From NCBI GenBank assembly GCA_013399895.1, contig VXBA01001490.1, positions 162,374 to 226,373 of the forward strand: a stretch of DNA of 64,000 nt. Direction: 5' to 3'. The translations under genes and the position numbers were made by a program. Source of the stretch: Serilophus lunatus. Taxonomy: Eukaryota > Chordata > Aves > Passeriformes > Eurylaimidae. Below the pieces are notes generated by a model. That model was given only the letters and a program-made list of their open reading frames with translations. It was not told the origin of the DNA and did not search any database. Of the stretch, positions 24,046 to 37,690 are shown piece after piece; within the stretch, counting starts at the first letter, position 1, and every line of letters begins with the position of its first letter.

Positions 24046-27000
24046 AAGATAAATTTTTTTTCTTTCCACAAAGTTCAAATTTGACCTGAGTCATTTACAC
24101 ATAAGGATTATAGAAATAAAAGACTTCTCTTTCAGAATCATAGACTATGCCAGGCAAGTCAAACTTTCCTGAAAGAAAATGTCCACAGAGCAGACATCAC
24201 CACTGGGTGCAAGAACTTCATGCTATCCTTGGTTCTTGAAATAGTGGTCATTCATGTGCGATGAGGAGAGGCAGAGGAAAATGTTGCTTTCATGGTATGT
24301 ACTGTTAGTCATCTGCCTTCATTGTTAAGTCAGATAGAATCTCTTTTTTTTTTTTTTTACCTTGAAGATTTTATTTAAAGGCATATACATCTTATTGAAA
24401 AGTGAACGTTGCCTTATCATGCTGGAAAGATGCATTAAAAAGCTGTGGCATATTGTCTCCCAGCACTACATCTACTCTAGTCATCACTGCTAGAGGCTTG
24501 ACACCCCTGCACTTTCTTGTTTGGCTGGTCATTTAACCAGATCTAAGAATCATGGATATTCATTATGGTTACCAATCTAAGAGTGAATTTCACCTTTGAG
24601 AGCCATAGGAAATTTCATTGCTCACTTTATTTATCACAGTCTAATATTGGAAAAGAATGGCTAAGAACTATAATGGCCAAGATGACATTCTCTAGGAAAA
24701 TTTGTTACCTTACAAGGGATAAATTACCTAGAACATTTCCTTAAGAAGGCTTTTTGCAATACCCAAAAGTTTTACGTGTTCAGGGGAACTCACTGAATCT
24801 CCAAAGTGTGAGCTGCTGCTTTCTTAGTGGGGGGAAATTGATTGATCCTTCACTGTGAAGCAGGTCCGACTAAAAACGTTATGTTGTCAACACTGAAATG
24901 TTCTATGGGAATATGGGAAATTTGTGGAGATATTGTGGACAAAAAAACCGTTTTAATTTTGGAATGGACCATTGAAACTTTTGGATTTGAAGTAATGTTT
25001 TGTGTCAAGATATATTAGATTTTGGATTGTTAACCATCATCTATGCAAAGTCAAGATTAGACTGAAGGATTTTAGTTTTACAGAAGCAGAGCATAACACA
25101 AAATTAATTTCCCTCATAAATTTTTACTTAAGTGGAATAAAATAAATGACATCGCTTGTTCTGACTGCATAGAAGACATAATATGAAGAAGAATGTGAAT
25201 CAGAGTTGGAACACGTGAGGTCTTGTACAGCAGCTCCTGCAAGTTTACCTTCAGAAATCTCTCATTCTTGGTGCTCCCTGAGACAAACATCTCGATACCT
25301 TTACTAAAAGTTAGTGAGTGTATGAGATTCATCAGTGTCTGGCATACCAGTATGGTATTATTGATCTAGGAGCAAAACAGACCTAAAAAGATGTGATACA
25401 TGCTGCAAAATTGCAATGCCAGGCTTTAAGCCAAACTTTAAAGGATCTCCTGATTCTGCTTTCTACAAATCACATCCCTTGTATTCAGCCACACATCCAA
25501 GGAATGTCCCACTCTTTGGTACATGTCCATGGTAAAAGTTATAATCATTAAGAGATGGGAGGTGCTCCCATGGGACCATTGCTATGTTACTTGTATGACA
25601 TCATGGAATTAAAAATTATGTGTAGAAGTAAAATTAAAACTGTAGCAGGCCTTTTTTCACTGACAGCAGTGGAAGTTTTTCTGTAAAGTACTTAATATGT
25701 TAACAGGGTCACTTGCATCATGCTCATCATGCCCCATATAGAGCCTATACTAGTTATTAAACATGGCCTCACATGTTACAGGCCTACTATACTGCTGTAT
25801 CTACAAGTGAGACATAATCAAACCCAGTAAGATCTTTTGGGTCCTCAAAAATAAACAAATCACCATGGAAAATTTGGATGTTTTGGTATTTCTCTATTAA
25901 CTTTTTTTAATCCATATTTATATATTGAGTTATAGTCTTATAGAAGGCTTCCTTTGAAATATACTGAACTGTGTAATGTAATTCGTAAGAAATTACAATT
26001 GCGTTATCACCTGTTACTGATGACCACAAAAAATTGCTCAAATCAGCTATTTGAGGTTAATGTGCCTGAAATACCATTCAGATTTCTCTGGTTGGGTTGT
26101 AGAGTGATTAGGTCTTCATGATTAGGTCAAACAGATTTTTATATTTCTCTCTCCAGTAATCTATTTACTACGGTCTGAATCCTGCTCATTTTGCTCTGAG
26201 GCATTGAGACACAATAATATAACATGTCTGAGTATAGAAAAAAATTAAGTCTTTGGGACCACGTGAAGGTGGACTTGAGTAATACATGAGTAATACTTTT
26301 GCCCAGGATAATCTATTCCTTGAAGGAGAAACTAAATAATTTCTTAATGTTACTCTTATACTTGCAATGGCCCTTTATGCCAAGTGTCAGACCTTGAAGG
26401 CACATATGTCTTTTTCAAGGAAAAGGTCTGTTTCAGAGAATTAGCACATTCCCAAAGTCAAGGTGTTTTTTATTTCCAGTTCCATACATCTTTCCACTGG
26501 AAGTACAAATTCTTTGCGGTACAGATGCTTGAGTTGTGTGAATTATCAACATTATCATCGTAGTCCCTGTATGATGGAGTCAAAGTCTAGTATTTCACTT
26601 TGCTTATCTCTGTACAAACACAAAAATGGTTCCTGCCCTAGGGATTTTACAATATAAGCAATAGAAATTAAAAGAATAGACGGTGGTTGAATTCAAGAAC
26701 AGGAGAAAAAGAAGGACACTAGCAGTTTCAGCACAGCTGGGACCTAGCATTTTGCAGTTTTTGTTGACATCACACAAGTGAATTTTAAGACCAGGAAGAT
26801 GAATAAGGAGGTGACTTTATAGATGATAATAAGGTACTCCTTTGAGGCCTATCTTCATCCTTTCTGTGTTTTGAAATGCACATCTTCCTCCTTTTTTCTA
26901 CACCCTTTGTAGCCTGAGAATAGAAGAAAGAGGAAGAGATGCACTCTCTCTGGTCCATAAGAAGATGGAGACTTGTCTCAGGTATTGATTAGAGGTCAGT

Positions 27001-27519
27001 GTTACATTTCACTGAGCTTTTGTTTGCATATGAGTTTAGCCACAAATGAAAAGTGGACGGAAGAAAAAGGCTCCCCAGTAAGACAATGGAAAAGGATAAG
27101 AAGGACTTACCAAGGAGTACACTAGAGGAATGATTAGAAAACTAGGAATAAAAGTGCAAAAGAAGAGAGTCACTAAGGCCAAATGAGAAGAGTTTCAAGA
27201 ACAGTGTGGTTCACTGCTTCAAAGGTAGGTTAAGAAGTCAGTGAGGTTGAGAGAAGAGACCTTGTCCTAGCTATTGTGATGTAAGAGAAAAGTAATTTTA
27301 AACTGGGAAGAATAATTTCATTGTACTGGAAGGAATATGATGGGATTGTAAAAAATATAATCATCAAGTTTATAGCTAAAAGAAGACTGCAGATAGAAAC
27401 CACAAACTCTCTTTAAAAATCGTCTCATCAACCTTTCTCTAGATTTTGTCGTACCATTGTTCAGACTATATTAATTCCATTTCCCCTTTCCTTGTTTATT
27501 ATCTTTCTGTTGATATGCT

Positions 27520-27556
27520 ATTAGACATGTATATTAGACATATATATTAGACTTAT
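27520..27556. repeat. Short tandem repeat, about 13-bp unit
   Basis: Three imperfect copies of a TATTAGACATATA-like unit. Confidence 0.65.
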
Positions 27557-30500
27557 ACACAGAAACATTTTAGCTTGTATTGTATGCCTTTGTAAAATAT
27601 ATTTATATTCAAATTTGCCTGTATCCTATACTTTTGGATTGGCAATGTAGACCTGAATATTCTAAAGAGCTCTAAAGTGTTTTCATTGCTATAGGCTTTA
27701 ATTCATACCCTGGGAACTGCACAACATAGGAAATAGTATCCTGGTTTTATTTATATATTTCAATTTTTCTAGAACTTCCTGTTGGCTCAAGGTGCAATCA
27801 TTATGGGTGCCAGTTTCCCAAAACCACAGTTTTTGTATACTGCTGCTTAACGAGGTGAGTAAACCAGCCTTCTATACCCTTAGTATTGCACATGGTAAAC
27901 CTCTGATCCCCACAGTCCATCGACATTCCCCTCAGAATCCTCAGTTGTAGCCTTCTTAACATCTTCTAGGCTGCAGAATTGCACCTGAAGATGTGGTATA
28001 CCTATGATATTTACATTTATATACTTTAAAATTAGTAAGTGTCTGATTATAGGGAGAAAACATGAAGAGAATTCCCCTTCCAAATGACTACTGTTTCACT
28101 GCAGCAGGGACTCAGCTAATAAAGTTTTTTATATTAAGGGAATTATAATTTGCTAGCAGGATCTCGACAGTTGTCTTTAGAGTAAGACAATATGCCTTCC
28201 CCCTCCCTACTGGGCCTAATTCCCTGGTAACCTTATTGAAAATGTGCATAGGCTACAAAACTAAAGATTAACTGTCCAGGGACCTGCTTCCTGGGGCTTA
28301 TTTGAAGATTAAATCAAATGGCAGACAATATATATTTGGTAATTCAGCTTTGTTTCAGACTTTCCCGATCTAGTGGCAAGTATAATAGAAGAATCTGACA
28401 CTCAAAAGCACTAAACAGGTTTTTCTCTTTCTCTTTTTTTTTTTTTTTAATTTTAAAATGCATGGTATTTCTGTCCATAACAAAATTAGAATTTATGATT
28501 TATTTCATCATGTCTGAAGATCCTATTCTTTTACTTTTGAACATGAAGCAAGGTAATTTTAACCACAGATGATGTGAACAATTTTTCTTTTTGTGAGATA
28601 CTGTTCTTTCTTTATATTTTACATAGCAAATACCAACAGAAGAGTTTTAAGAGAAGCAATAAAATATCTGCTATAGTATTACAGCATTCATTTAAACAGA
28701 AAAGGAAACATATATTGTTTTTTAATTCAGTGTTTAGAATACATATTAGTTAAACAGATTTCTATTCAGCAAATTGGTATGAGATAGATGGATATGTTAT
28801 GCTGTTTAAAAAACTGTATTTAAAAGGCACATTCAAAGACACTGAAGTGTGATTTGTCCTGGTAGCAGACATCTGAAGAACAAGTGACATTCTTACACAA
28901 AAATCTATATTGGTGATGTATTTAATTACAGAGTTGATTGAAATTGACAACTTCAGTGACCTATGAGTGCACTGTTACTGACTGATGGATGCTTCAAATC
29001 TGGTTACTTTTAAACCAATTCACATACTGTTCAATAATATCCTGTCAAACTGTAAACTGCATTTTTGCATGGATATGGATTAGGTATAGAGCATTTTAAT
29101 TAAAATAAATAAGGTAGAGACAAATGCTTCTTAAAAATTGATATAATTCTTAAAAAATATGGTCATCATGATTTGAATAGGAGTTAAAGAACCCTCAGAG
29201 TTATTCAGAGTGGCTGTATTCCTTAAGAAACATATATTTTACTTTCATATTTATATCAGCCCAAAACACCTCAACACAGATTAGATCTTCAGTCTCTTCT
29301 GCACATAGCTAGTGAGAGTCATTGAGAGAATGGTACCTGAGCTTTCTGAAGGCATGTGACATCTGCTAAGGCAGACTGGAAGTTTTGCAGCCAACTTCAG
29401 TGCAGAGGCCCAGGTCCTTCAAAAACAAAAGATGTCTCCAGTGGGCACTTTGGTCAGCCTCTCTGGATCATTAGTTAAGGTCTCAACCACAGCAGGTTTT
29501 TCATGCCTCTGTAACAGCATATGCAGCATAGAGGGCAAGTCCATGTCTGGGATTAGCAGTGGGCAGCTCCTCTTTGCTCCTCTATCTTCTTTGCTTCCAC
29601 TTCTCTGTAGCTCTGGGGTAGTAGGTCATGCTTTTCTCAAGCTGTTGAATACTGGTTTGAGACTCTGTGGGCAGTTAGCTATTTCTTAGTAAAATTTAGA
29701 AGCAGGGCTTAGCTCCTAGAATAGTAACCAACAAGGTGTGAAATTCTGGCTAAAGAATTCATGTTCCAATCTGAAGACAAGTAAATGGCATAAAGGATAA
29801 AAAGGTAGGTACCTATGATGCTAAAATGTCAAGTTGCCTCATAACTCCATTCAGTTAATTTGTACCTATATCATAGAATCATATCATAGCAGTAATAGTA
29901 ACAATAAAAAACTAAGCAATCTTTCCCTCTTCCTGGATTTGTAGCAGGGATCATGTCTTCCTTACTGCCAAATTATGTTGTTGTAAATAATTATGTACAC
30001 CATTTAAAGCAGAAGCAATTTTAATGCTCCAGTAATGCTAAATACGTCAGCTTATCTACCCAGTGATATCACTTCTCCACCGAGCAAATCAAGAACTACC
30101 TGAACAATCATCTTTCTATTGATAATAGCTGCATTCTCTGAAAGAACAGCAAAGGCTGCAAGGGTGATGTGAAACAAATATGATCTGGATACAAAGCATA
30201 AGGCTGAAAAAAAAGAATTTTCAGTGAAGATTAAGCTCCTTAAATAAAGTGCAAGCTTTCTTCCTTTTTGAAGGTACTTTCCCAGTGTAGCTAAATATAT
30301 TAATTTTGTACTTAAGTGATGGAAAAGTCAGAATTCCCATAGTCAAAATCTAATTTAAAGAAAGAGTGAAATCCTTCCAATTTGAAAAAAAAAATCCAGT
30401 TTAATGGAATTTTAAAGAAAAATTGTACTAAATTCTGTGTTTTTTTTCTCATTAACAGTCTTGCATTTTAATCAAATAAGTAGAAGTAATAGATTTTATA

Positions 30501-30656
30501 CTTCACCCTGGAAATCATCTTTACACTCCCTGAGTTGGGAGCAGATGGGAGTAGCAGAACATAAAAATATTGAATCTTGAACTTATCCAGAATTTTACCA
30601 CTGGAAACAAATCCACTCTATTATGAACAAGGATTGTAAAAATGTCCTTTGAGTAG

Positions 30657-30679
30657 AAAAAAAAAAAAAAAAAAAAAAA
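30657..30679. repeat. Poly(A) run
   Basis: Twenty-three consecutive A residues. No recognisable retrotransposed body precedes it. Confidence 0.9.
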
Positions 30680-31717
30680 GGGTATTTAACATTAGAGGAT
30701 TATTAGAGTGACAGTCAAGACAAAAAAGTAGTGCTACAGTACTTTCACATCTTGTATCAGTTATAGTTGATAGTGTCCTCATGATAGAATAGAGCTTGTT
30801 ACGGACTAATGAAAAGATTTACCCAATTTCTTTGTGGCCTGCACTGAGCTCTGAATTGCCACTGAGGATAATTTAAATTAGTAGTTAATTATTACATGCT
30901 TTAGTCCTTGTTTCATGCACACCTTAATGAAAACACTGCAAATAAGTGCACGCATAGCTTGCAATGAAAAACATAATAAAGCATGTTCTTAGCAAGGATA
31001 AAAAGGCAACTCTGTCTATCAGGTACCTCTTTTTTACAAGTTCAAAATACGTTATTTCTGACTACAAAGCAATTTCTCTCCAGAAGCCATTGAAACTAAG
31101 CTAGCCTGGCCTGGCTACTCAGTAGTGCTCCAGACCCAGGCGTAAGGATTCACAGTGCTGCAGAATTAATCCAGGGTAAAACCAAGCTTTCTCCCAGCCT
31201 GGGACACTGCATGGCTTTATTGACATGATAAGGGATGAGAGAGGAGATGGGTGTAGAGGACTGCTACTGATTTTACAGCAGATTACTACTGTGTAAAGTA
31301 AACAGACATTGGATCTTCCTGCTCCTTTCATATTTGAGTAAGGAACCAGTTAACAGAGGTTTTAAAATAATGGCCCCAGAGGCCCTCCATTAATGCTCCC
31401 TGAGCTAAATAGCGTTGCTCCCACCTTAGGATTTCTTGTACCGGTCTTTTGTGCTTTTCTAGACATACTTGTACGGCTTACCCTCACTCCACTGATTTGA
31501 GGATGCCATAAGAGCTGTAATAGAATATAAAGGATAAAATGAGAAGAGCAATAAAAATGGTGTCATACTTGCTCTGATCTACATCTAGGAAGCACAGAAA
31601 TATTCCTTTTCATCAACAAGTGCACATATTGAACACTGCTAATCACATATTAAAGTTTTGTACCATTAAAAACCAAACAAAAATCAAACCAAAGGTAAAC
31701 AAGCCAAAGGTAAACAT

Positions 31718-31746
31718 AAAAAAAAAAAAAAAAANAAAAAAAAAAA
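31718..31746. repeat. Poly(A) run with internal N
   Basis: Seventeen A, N at 31,735, then eleven A. The N inside a homopolymer points to an uncertain join or length. Confidence 0.9.
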
Positions 31747-34085
31747 GCCCAAACAAACTAACAAAAAACCCCACTCAGGCTTCTGTAACAAAAAGGTCAC
31801 CAAAAAATAACCATTGTAGAAAAAGACCATTCTGCTGAGAAGAGGCTATTAATTATTTGATCAGAATTCTTCATGATCTTTTGGCTTGCTTATGAAAACA
31901 GAGTACCTGTACGTTACTAATATTTTCCATATGTCTACACTTTCTTCTGTTATGGGCCAGCCACTCTTCATGTATGTTTTTTTCAGACACAAAACATGTG
32001 GCTTGTGTACTTGCTCTGTGATCTGGGCAGTGATGAGATCTTTCTGATCTTTATCTAAACTGTAGTTGTAAGATGACTAAAATCTGAGCAGGTTTTCTTC
32101 ATTTTTTCATTGTGTTAAGTGCTAATCTCCAAGACTAATTTTGGCTTGAACTTGGTTTAGTTTCATGCAATTTCTTTGCAATAAAGGCTACAAAATATTT
32201 ATGGTTTTGTCTACATGTGAATAACACAAGTGGAACATCTTGGACCATCCTATGCCTCTCATTTCTTAACAATCCTTTTGTAGTATAGGACCCCAAATTC
32301 TGCTGTTTGTAACTTTTTCAGACCTCTGAAAAGTTGGCTGAAACTTTCTGGGTTGAATATCTGCCTCAGGCTGAACAGGCTGAAATAATGCAGCTGTTTC
32401 AAAGAACAAGATTAAGAGAAATAATAAGAAACTTGTGACAAGTTTAAGATAAAACCTTGGTAATGTGTATGTTTTAATGACAGCAGGAGCTGGGCAGTCA
32501 GATCTCTCAGTCAACAGGAAGAGTCAGATTCCAAACACAGATGTTGCTCTGTCCCTTATATACCTTGCTTCCTTCAAGTCAGAGTGTGTAAGGGAAGGGT
32601 AGTTGAGGAGCGAGGACACCTTGGACAAATCCCTATTTGGATATATGAGGACCGATATGTTTTGATACATTTGAGTCAGCAGAGCTTGTGAATTATGCAA
32701 GCAGCACCTGGCCCCTACAGAGCAGAGTCCAGCCACAAATTGACATAACTGCTGCAGTTTTCCACTTTTTATGGAATATCCTTTGTAACCACAGTGCCCT
32801 CACTCTATCATGAGTAGGCTGGGCCTTCTTTTGTACCAGGCCAGCCTGAAATTCTCTTTCCTGATTTTATTTACTTGTTGCCCTGTGGGTTTTTGAAGAA
32901 GGTGACTGAACTAGCGGGTTAACTTCTGAACTTCATTGGATTTTAAAGTGAGATGTGGGTGGTTCAATGTTGGAGGCAGTGCCTAGCTGTCATGATTGGA
33001 TATAGAGCTGAACTTTATTAAATCTGTGAAATATTCAGGCCTACTGTTCTTTTTCAACGTTCTCGCATTTAGTTATTTGGAACTCCAAGGAAAACTTTTC
33101 CCTGAACTAATTTTTTCATTCATCTTTCCTCATCTAATCTAAAAAAGATGAGTTAAGGCAACTCTAGCTGCAGAAGTTAAATGTTAAGAAAGTCTTGATT
33201 TTTTACTCATCAGCTTGTTCACCTGGCTGTAAGTGTAAGAATAATCTCTGCGCATCAGGAAAAGAAACACAATTATTTGAGTATTACACAAAATTTGAAC
33301 TGAATACCAGGCTCAATGCAATTTTAGTAATTTTTCTTTTCACTCTCAACTTTTCTATTTTCCTCTCCAAAATTTCTAGGTAGGCATTCCAAGACCATCG
33401 GTATGAATAGGATGTAACACCAGCCATCTGCAGGTCAGATAAACTCATCCATCAGCATATCAGCAAGTGGACCTAAAATATTTATAGAATTTTTATTCAT
33501 GAGAGAAAGAAACCATTAATTGGTGATTAACATAAGAAGGTAATAATGAACTCAAATCCGTGTAGTATGGTTTTGTTATTACTCATTTTCTGCAGGCTAG
33601 ATAAGAAAACGGAATGAAGAAATTAGTTTTCATTTGCCAGAAGAGCTATTTTGTGTAGCTTACTGATGAAATGTATTTTGAAATCTGATGCATCTGTACA
33701 TATCCAGATTCATTTTTCTGATCTAGTGAATACCATAGATGCTTACCAAAAAGGGAACTTTATAACAAACAGTAAAATCTATATCAATCACTGTGTATTC
33801 ATAATAACTCCTAGTCCTGATAGTTAATTACAGCTAAATATAATTTCTGACTTGAAACATTTTCATAACACAGCACATTTCTAACTTAAAATGCACTTTT
33901 TTTGGCACAGAAGGTTCAAAAACTTAAATGGATTTGAGTCTGTCATGAAAATGTCTATATAGTCAGTGATTACTGAGTAAAAAGTATGAAAATAAGTTGA
34001 AATTGTGCAAAACAAGCAACTTTCTTTGAAAAAGGTAATGTTCCTTTAAATAGTCTTCTTCAGAAAAAGAAAAGCTTAAGTGCCA

Positions 34086-34109
34086 TAAAAAAAAAATATA
34101 TATATATAT
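34086..34109. repeat. A run followed by (AT)n
   Basis: Ten A residues run into a TATATATA tract. Confidence 0.85.
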
Positions 34110-35195
34110 CTCCATTGCTTGTCCTCTCCTAGTTTAATTTCATTTTAACTTAAATAAACATTTCTTTACATTTAGCACCAGTGGAAAAGGCTGTTCTTAC
34201 TCACTTTATATTATTAAATCTACATTAGCAATATAGATGTATTAATTTACAGATATAGATACTAATTGCTTAAATATTGAGTTCAAAACTAGACACTACT
34301 ACTGGGAAGGGATAATTGGTTCTTGCTGTAGAAAAAAACCATAATAAAGAACTTAAAAGTGCTGTCACATTTCACATAACAAGCAAAATCTCAGAATATT
34401 TGAAAAATATTCTGAAAGAAAATGTCTTGGGGCTTTCTTAATGAGAATGAATGTGGTTTGAAAAGATCAAATATTATCCACATATGTCAAATACAGGTTC
34501 TAATAACAGTTAGAGATAATGAATAAAATTAAAGTAGGTCATTTTTAGTAATTTAGGATCCAATAGGAAGCATACCTCTTCATAACTGCTTGTTAAAGTA
34601 TAATTAGAAGCATTTGCTGTATTTACAAAAAATATCAGTATCAAAGATTTAAAAAAGGGATCTTTTACCTTTCTGTAATTTTCTGGTTTTGTTTTATTAG
34701 CATTTGAGTAGTAAATGGCATACAAATATGTTAATGTTGTGATAACTGGCATAGCACTGTCATAACCATAAGTAATATGGCAGCTATAAATATTCTGATA
34801 AGAGAGATGGGGTTTTTCCTCAGCTTCTGAATGTGATGGCTTTAGTAATCCTCAATTATCTACAGATATATGAAACTGAACATACAGAATTATGGAAAGA
34901 AAGAAAAGTCCAAATCACAGCATTCCTTGGATGCCAAGCTAATTTGTCAATTTTCAATAAAATCAAATTTGTACTGAAAATGCATAAAAATTCTTAAGGC
35001 AAGAGGGGAAAAAAAGCAGTGAGGAATCTGATATTATCTTCATTCGGACTCAGTTGTCTCAGTTCAGATTAATTCAACACATATGCCCAGATTTTGACAG
35101 GTAAATCGAAGTTAATCTGATGTGCACCTGTCATTGGCCCATAACAGTGATGGTGAGAAACACAGTGTCTTGTCAGGATGTTTGTTTTTGAGATC

Positions 35196-35295
35196 AAGTC
35201 GAATTAAACCAGTTCAAAACAAGTCAAACCAGATCCAGCCTGCCCGAACTGGATCCAACTGATTCAAACCAGATCAAACCGGATCCAACCGATGC
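35196..35295. repeat. Degenerate tandem repeat with exact 10-bp period
   Basis: Ten units in strict 10-bp phase. Examples are AAACCAGTTC (35,206), AAAACAAGTC (35,216), AAACCAGATC (35,226 and again 35,266), GAACTGGATC (35,246), CAACTGATTC (35,256) and AAACCGGATC (35,276). The consensus is close to AAACCAGATC. The units differ by substitutions only, with no length drift. Confidence 0.75.
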
Positions 35296-36699
35296 TCTGT
35301 GATCAAATATGCTCCAGCTTTTCCATAAATTAAGTATTCTTCAAAGTTTAGACTTCTACTGCAATGAGTTATTTACAAAATGGACACTAGGTTAGTAGTC
35401 CATTTTACTGATCCTATGACTGCAGACAAACTAATGATAAGATACTTTTATGAACGTGCAAATCCTTGCATTTTGGACCATACACCTCTGGGTTTTATAG
35501 TAGAACACTAATTTAAAATCAGCACTTTATTTATTTACTCTTTCACAAGCAGCATAAGCTTCTCTTAAAGTCAAGTCCTCTTAATGACACAGAACCTTTT
35601 ACACCCTTCTTTTGCTAGTATATTCTTCAAGGGAAGACTTGCATGTTTGAAGATTACTCTCAGACATAATGAAGAAATGACAGAAAGCCTGTTGGCCTAG
35701 AAAAGAGCCATTCACATCCATTCATTTATGCATATCCCACTCACATGCTGGTAGTGTTTTGTGACATTTATTTTTATCCCCTTATCCCTGCAGTTATCAG
35801 GCACCATGTGTAAGGCAGGCATTAAAGTGAGAACATCACCCGTGACACCTAGTTAGTTGGTTAGAGACAAAGTCATTTCTTCTTATCTCTGCAGGAAGCC
35901 ACACTACTTTGAGCCCAAAGCTTCTTGGTTGAATTTCTTGCTGGAATTGATTCCTTATAAATATGAATTAGTCTTCATTTGATCTTTTCTCATTTGTGGG
36001 TAGGGCACCAGTGCCCCACAGATCTGTGTGTGGAGGGTCCACAAAGGTTTTCAATGTTTTCTCTGTGGAAAGCAGGAAATAGGGAATGGGTGTTTCTATC
36101 CATGAGATTTTGGAGGGTGCAATTTATTTGACAAAGCCTCGTTGGAATGGGGGCTTAAAAGCTTAGAGGAGCAAAGGGACAAGTGGGGCAGACAGACATT
36201 AAACCCCTTCACATCCTGGAGAAATTCACCACAGCCCCCAGAGAAAATCTACCTTTAAATAGTGTATGTCTGTGACTTGAGTTGGGGTCCTGTCCTGTGA
36301 ATCATCATTGCACTGTCATTCCCCAGTTATGCAGGATTAGAGAGGAGGAAAATGAAGAAAATGAAGGTAAATGCAGTAGATGAGGTAAATGAAGTTTTAA
36401 ACTGATGAACTTTGTGAAAAGGTAACATAGAGCCTACATCTTCAGGGAGGACTGAAACAATTATTTGCTCATTACTGGGAGAAGAACCAAGACTATCTCC
36501 TAAGTCACCTTCCATGGCTTTAAGAGTAACAAAGCCCTTGTCCACTGTTTTGTGTTGTAGAAAGTTAATTTATTCCTTTAGACTTTTATTCTAGATATAA
36601 TGTATATGTAGGCATACGTGTTAAACCACTCTGTGTGTCTCAGTGAATTGTCACTGAAGTGTTCATATGCATCATCTTATAAATGCAATCCCCTTTAAT
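35296..36699. other. Non-coding stretch
   Basis: No gene or identifiable repeat seen. Confidence 0.6.
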
Positions 36700-37690
36700 T
36701 TTTAAGGTTGGAAGGCACTTCTGGAAATCTAGTCCGACTCTCCTCCTCAAAGCATAGTCAGCTAGAGTAATTTGCTCTGGACAGTGTTCAGTTGAATTTT
36801 GAATATCACCAGAGACGGCGGATCTTCAGCCTCTGGGAAACTTTCCAGTACCCAATTCCATCCACAGATTTTTCTTCTGTTTAAATAGAATTTACTATAG
36901 TTCAACCTGTGCCCATTGACTCTTGGCCTGTCACTAGGTACTACAAAAAAGACTATGGCTCCAGCTATGTATTTATATGCATTCGTTTGTTTTCCTGTGC
37001 ACTAGGATGCACTGTTTCTGAACTTGCAGAAGTTGATCTTCCAAAATCAACTAGCTCTCCTGGATTTCTGCTTGCTCTGTGGCCACATCACAAAGGATTC
37101 TTCCAATGAGGTCCCTGAACAGGGCAAATTTTGCTCTCCTGAATTCCAGAGTTGTGATCCACTGGCCTTGTCCCTTTTCTCTTGTGAGCCTGAACTCTAC
37201 CATTTCATATCCTTTGCAACACAAGATGTCTTTGATCTTCATATCACTAACAAGTTCATTGTTTTTTGTAGGTATAAGATCCAGCAGCATATCCCCTTGT
37301 TGATTCCTTAATCGCTTGTGTCTAGAATTTATTACCAATATACTCCAGAAATCTCTTGAACTGATTGTGTTCTATCATGTTACCCTTCCAATGGATACCA
37401 TGGTGGTTCAAGTCCTTCATGAAGATCAGGGCTTGCAGTGAGAGTCCTCTTCCAGTTGTCCGAGGAAGACCTCATTTGCTTCTTTTTCTTAATCACTTGT
37501 TTTGTTGCAGATTTTCATGCTAATGTTGCCTGCCTTGGTCTGGCTCTCTAATCCTGAACAGTAAACTCTTAAATGGGTCATCATCCCAACACATTTCTGT
37601 GCTCCCAGTGAAATCATGGTCAAGTATCTGCATGCAAACCTCTAATTCCTGATGTTTTTTCCCTGTGATTCATGTTGTTGTCACCTTGGA
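36700..37690 (-). mobile_element. CR1-type LINE with endonuclease remnants but no RT, antisense
   Basis: Minus-strand CR1. From 5' to 3': the endonuclease N-terminus (about 37,655-37,576; a readable stretch begins ELEVCMQILDHDF, the place of the family's 'YDLIGITETWW' block), the mid endonuclease (about 37,420-37,378; DLNHHGIHWKGN), and the endonuclease C-terminal part in an open 95-codon frame at 37,338-37,051 (MKIKDILCCKGYEMVEFRL, then TTLEFRRAKFALFRDL). The element then passes to the CR1 3'-end block at about 36,985-36,700. The whole reverse transcriptase region is missing between about 37,015 and 36,985. The segments are frameshifted relative to each other, so the copy is dead. It could instead be two separate insertions lying next to each other. 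Confidence 0.8.

Larger units (their letters stand above)
24046..35195. other. Long non-coding AT-rich stretch
   Basis: About 11 kb with no credible coding region (no open frame above about 85 codons). Contents seen are poly(T) near 24,340-24,358 and 28,435-28,449, a small tandem repeat at 27,520-27,556, poly(A) at 30,657-30,679 and 31,718-31,746, and an AT dinucleotide run near 34,095-34,109. A 'tcatagaatcatatcatag' scrap at 29,871-29,890 may be a CR1 tail relic. Confidence 0.55.

Noticed and set aside
30657..30679. Poly(A) tail of a processed pseudogene
   Set aside because: No gene-like sequence or target-site duplication could be recognised upstream. The same holds for the runs at 12,103 and 31,718.
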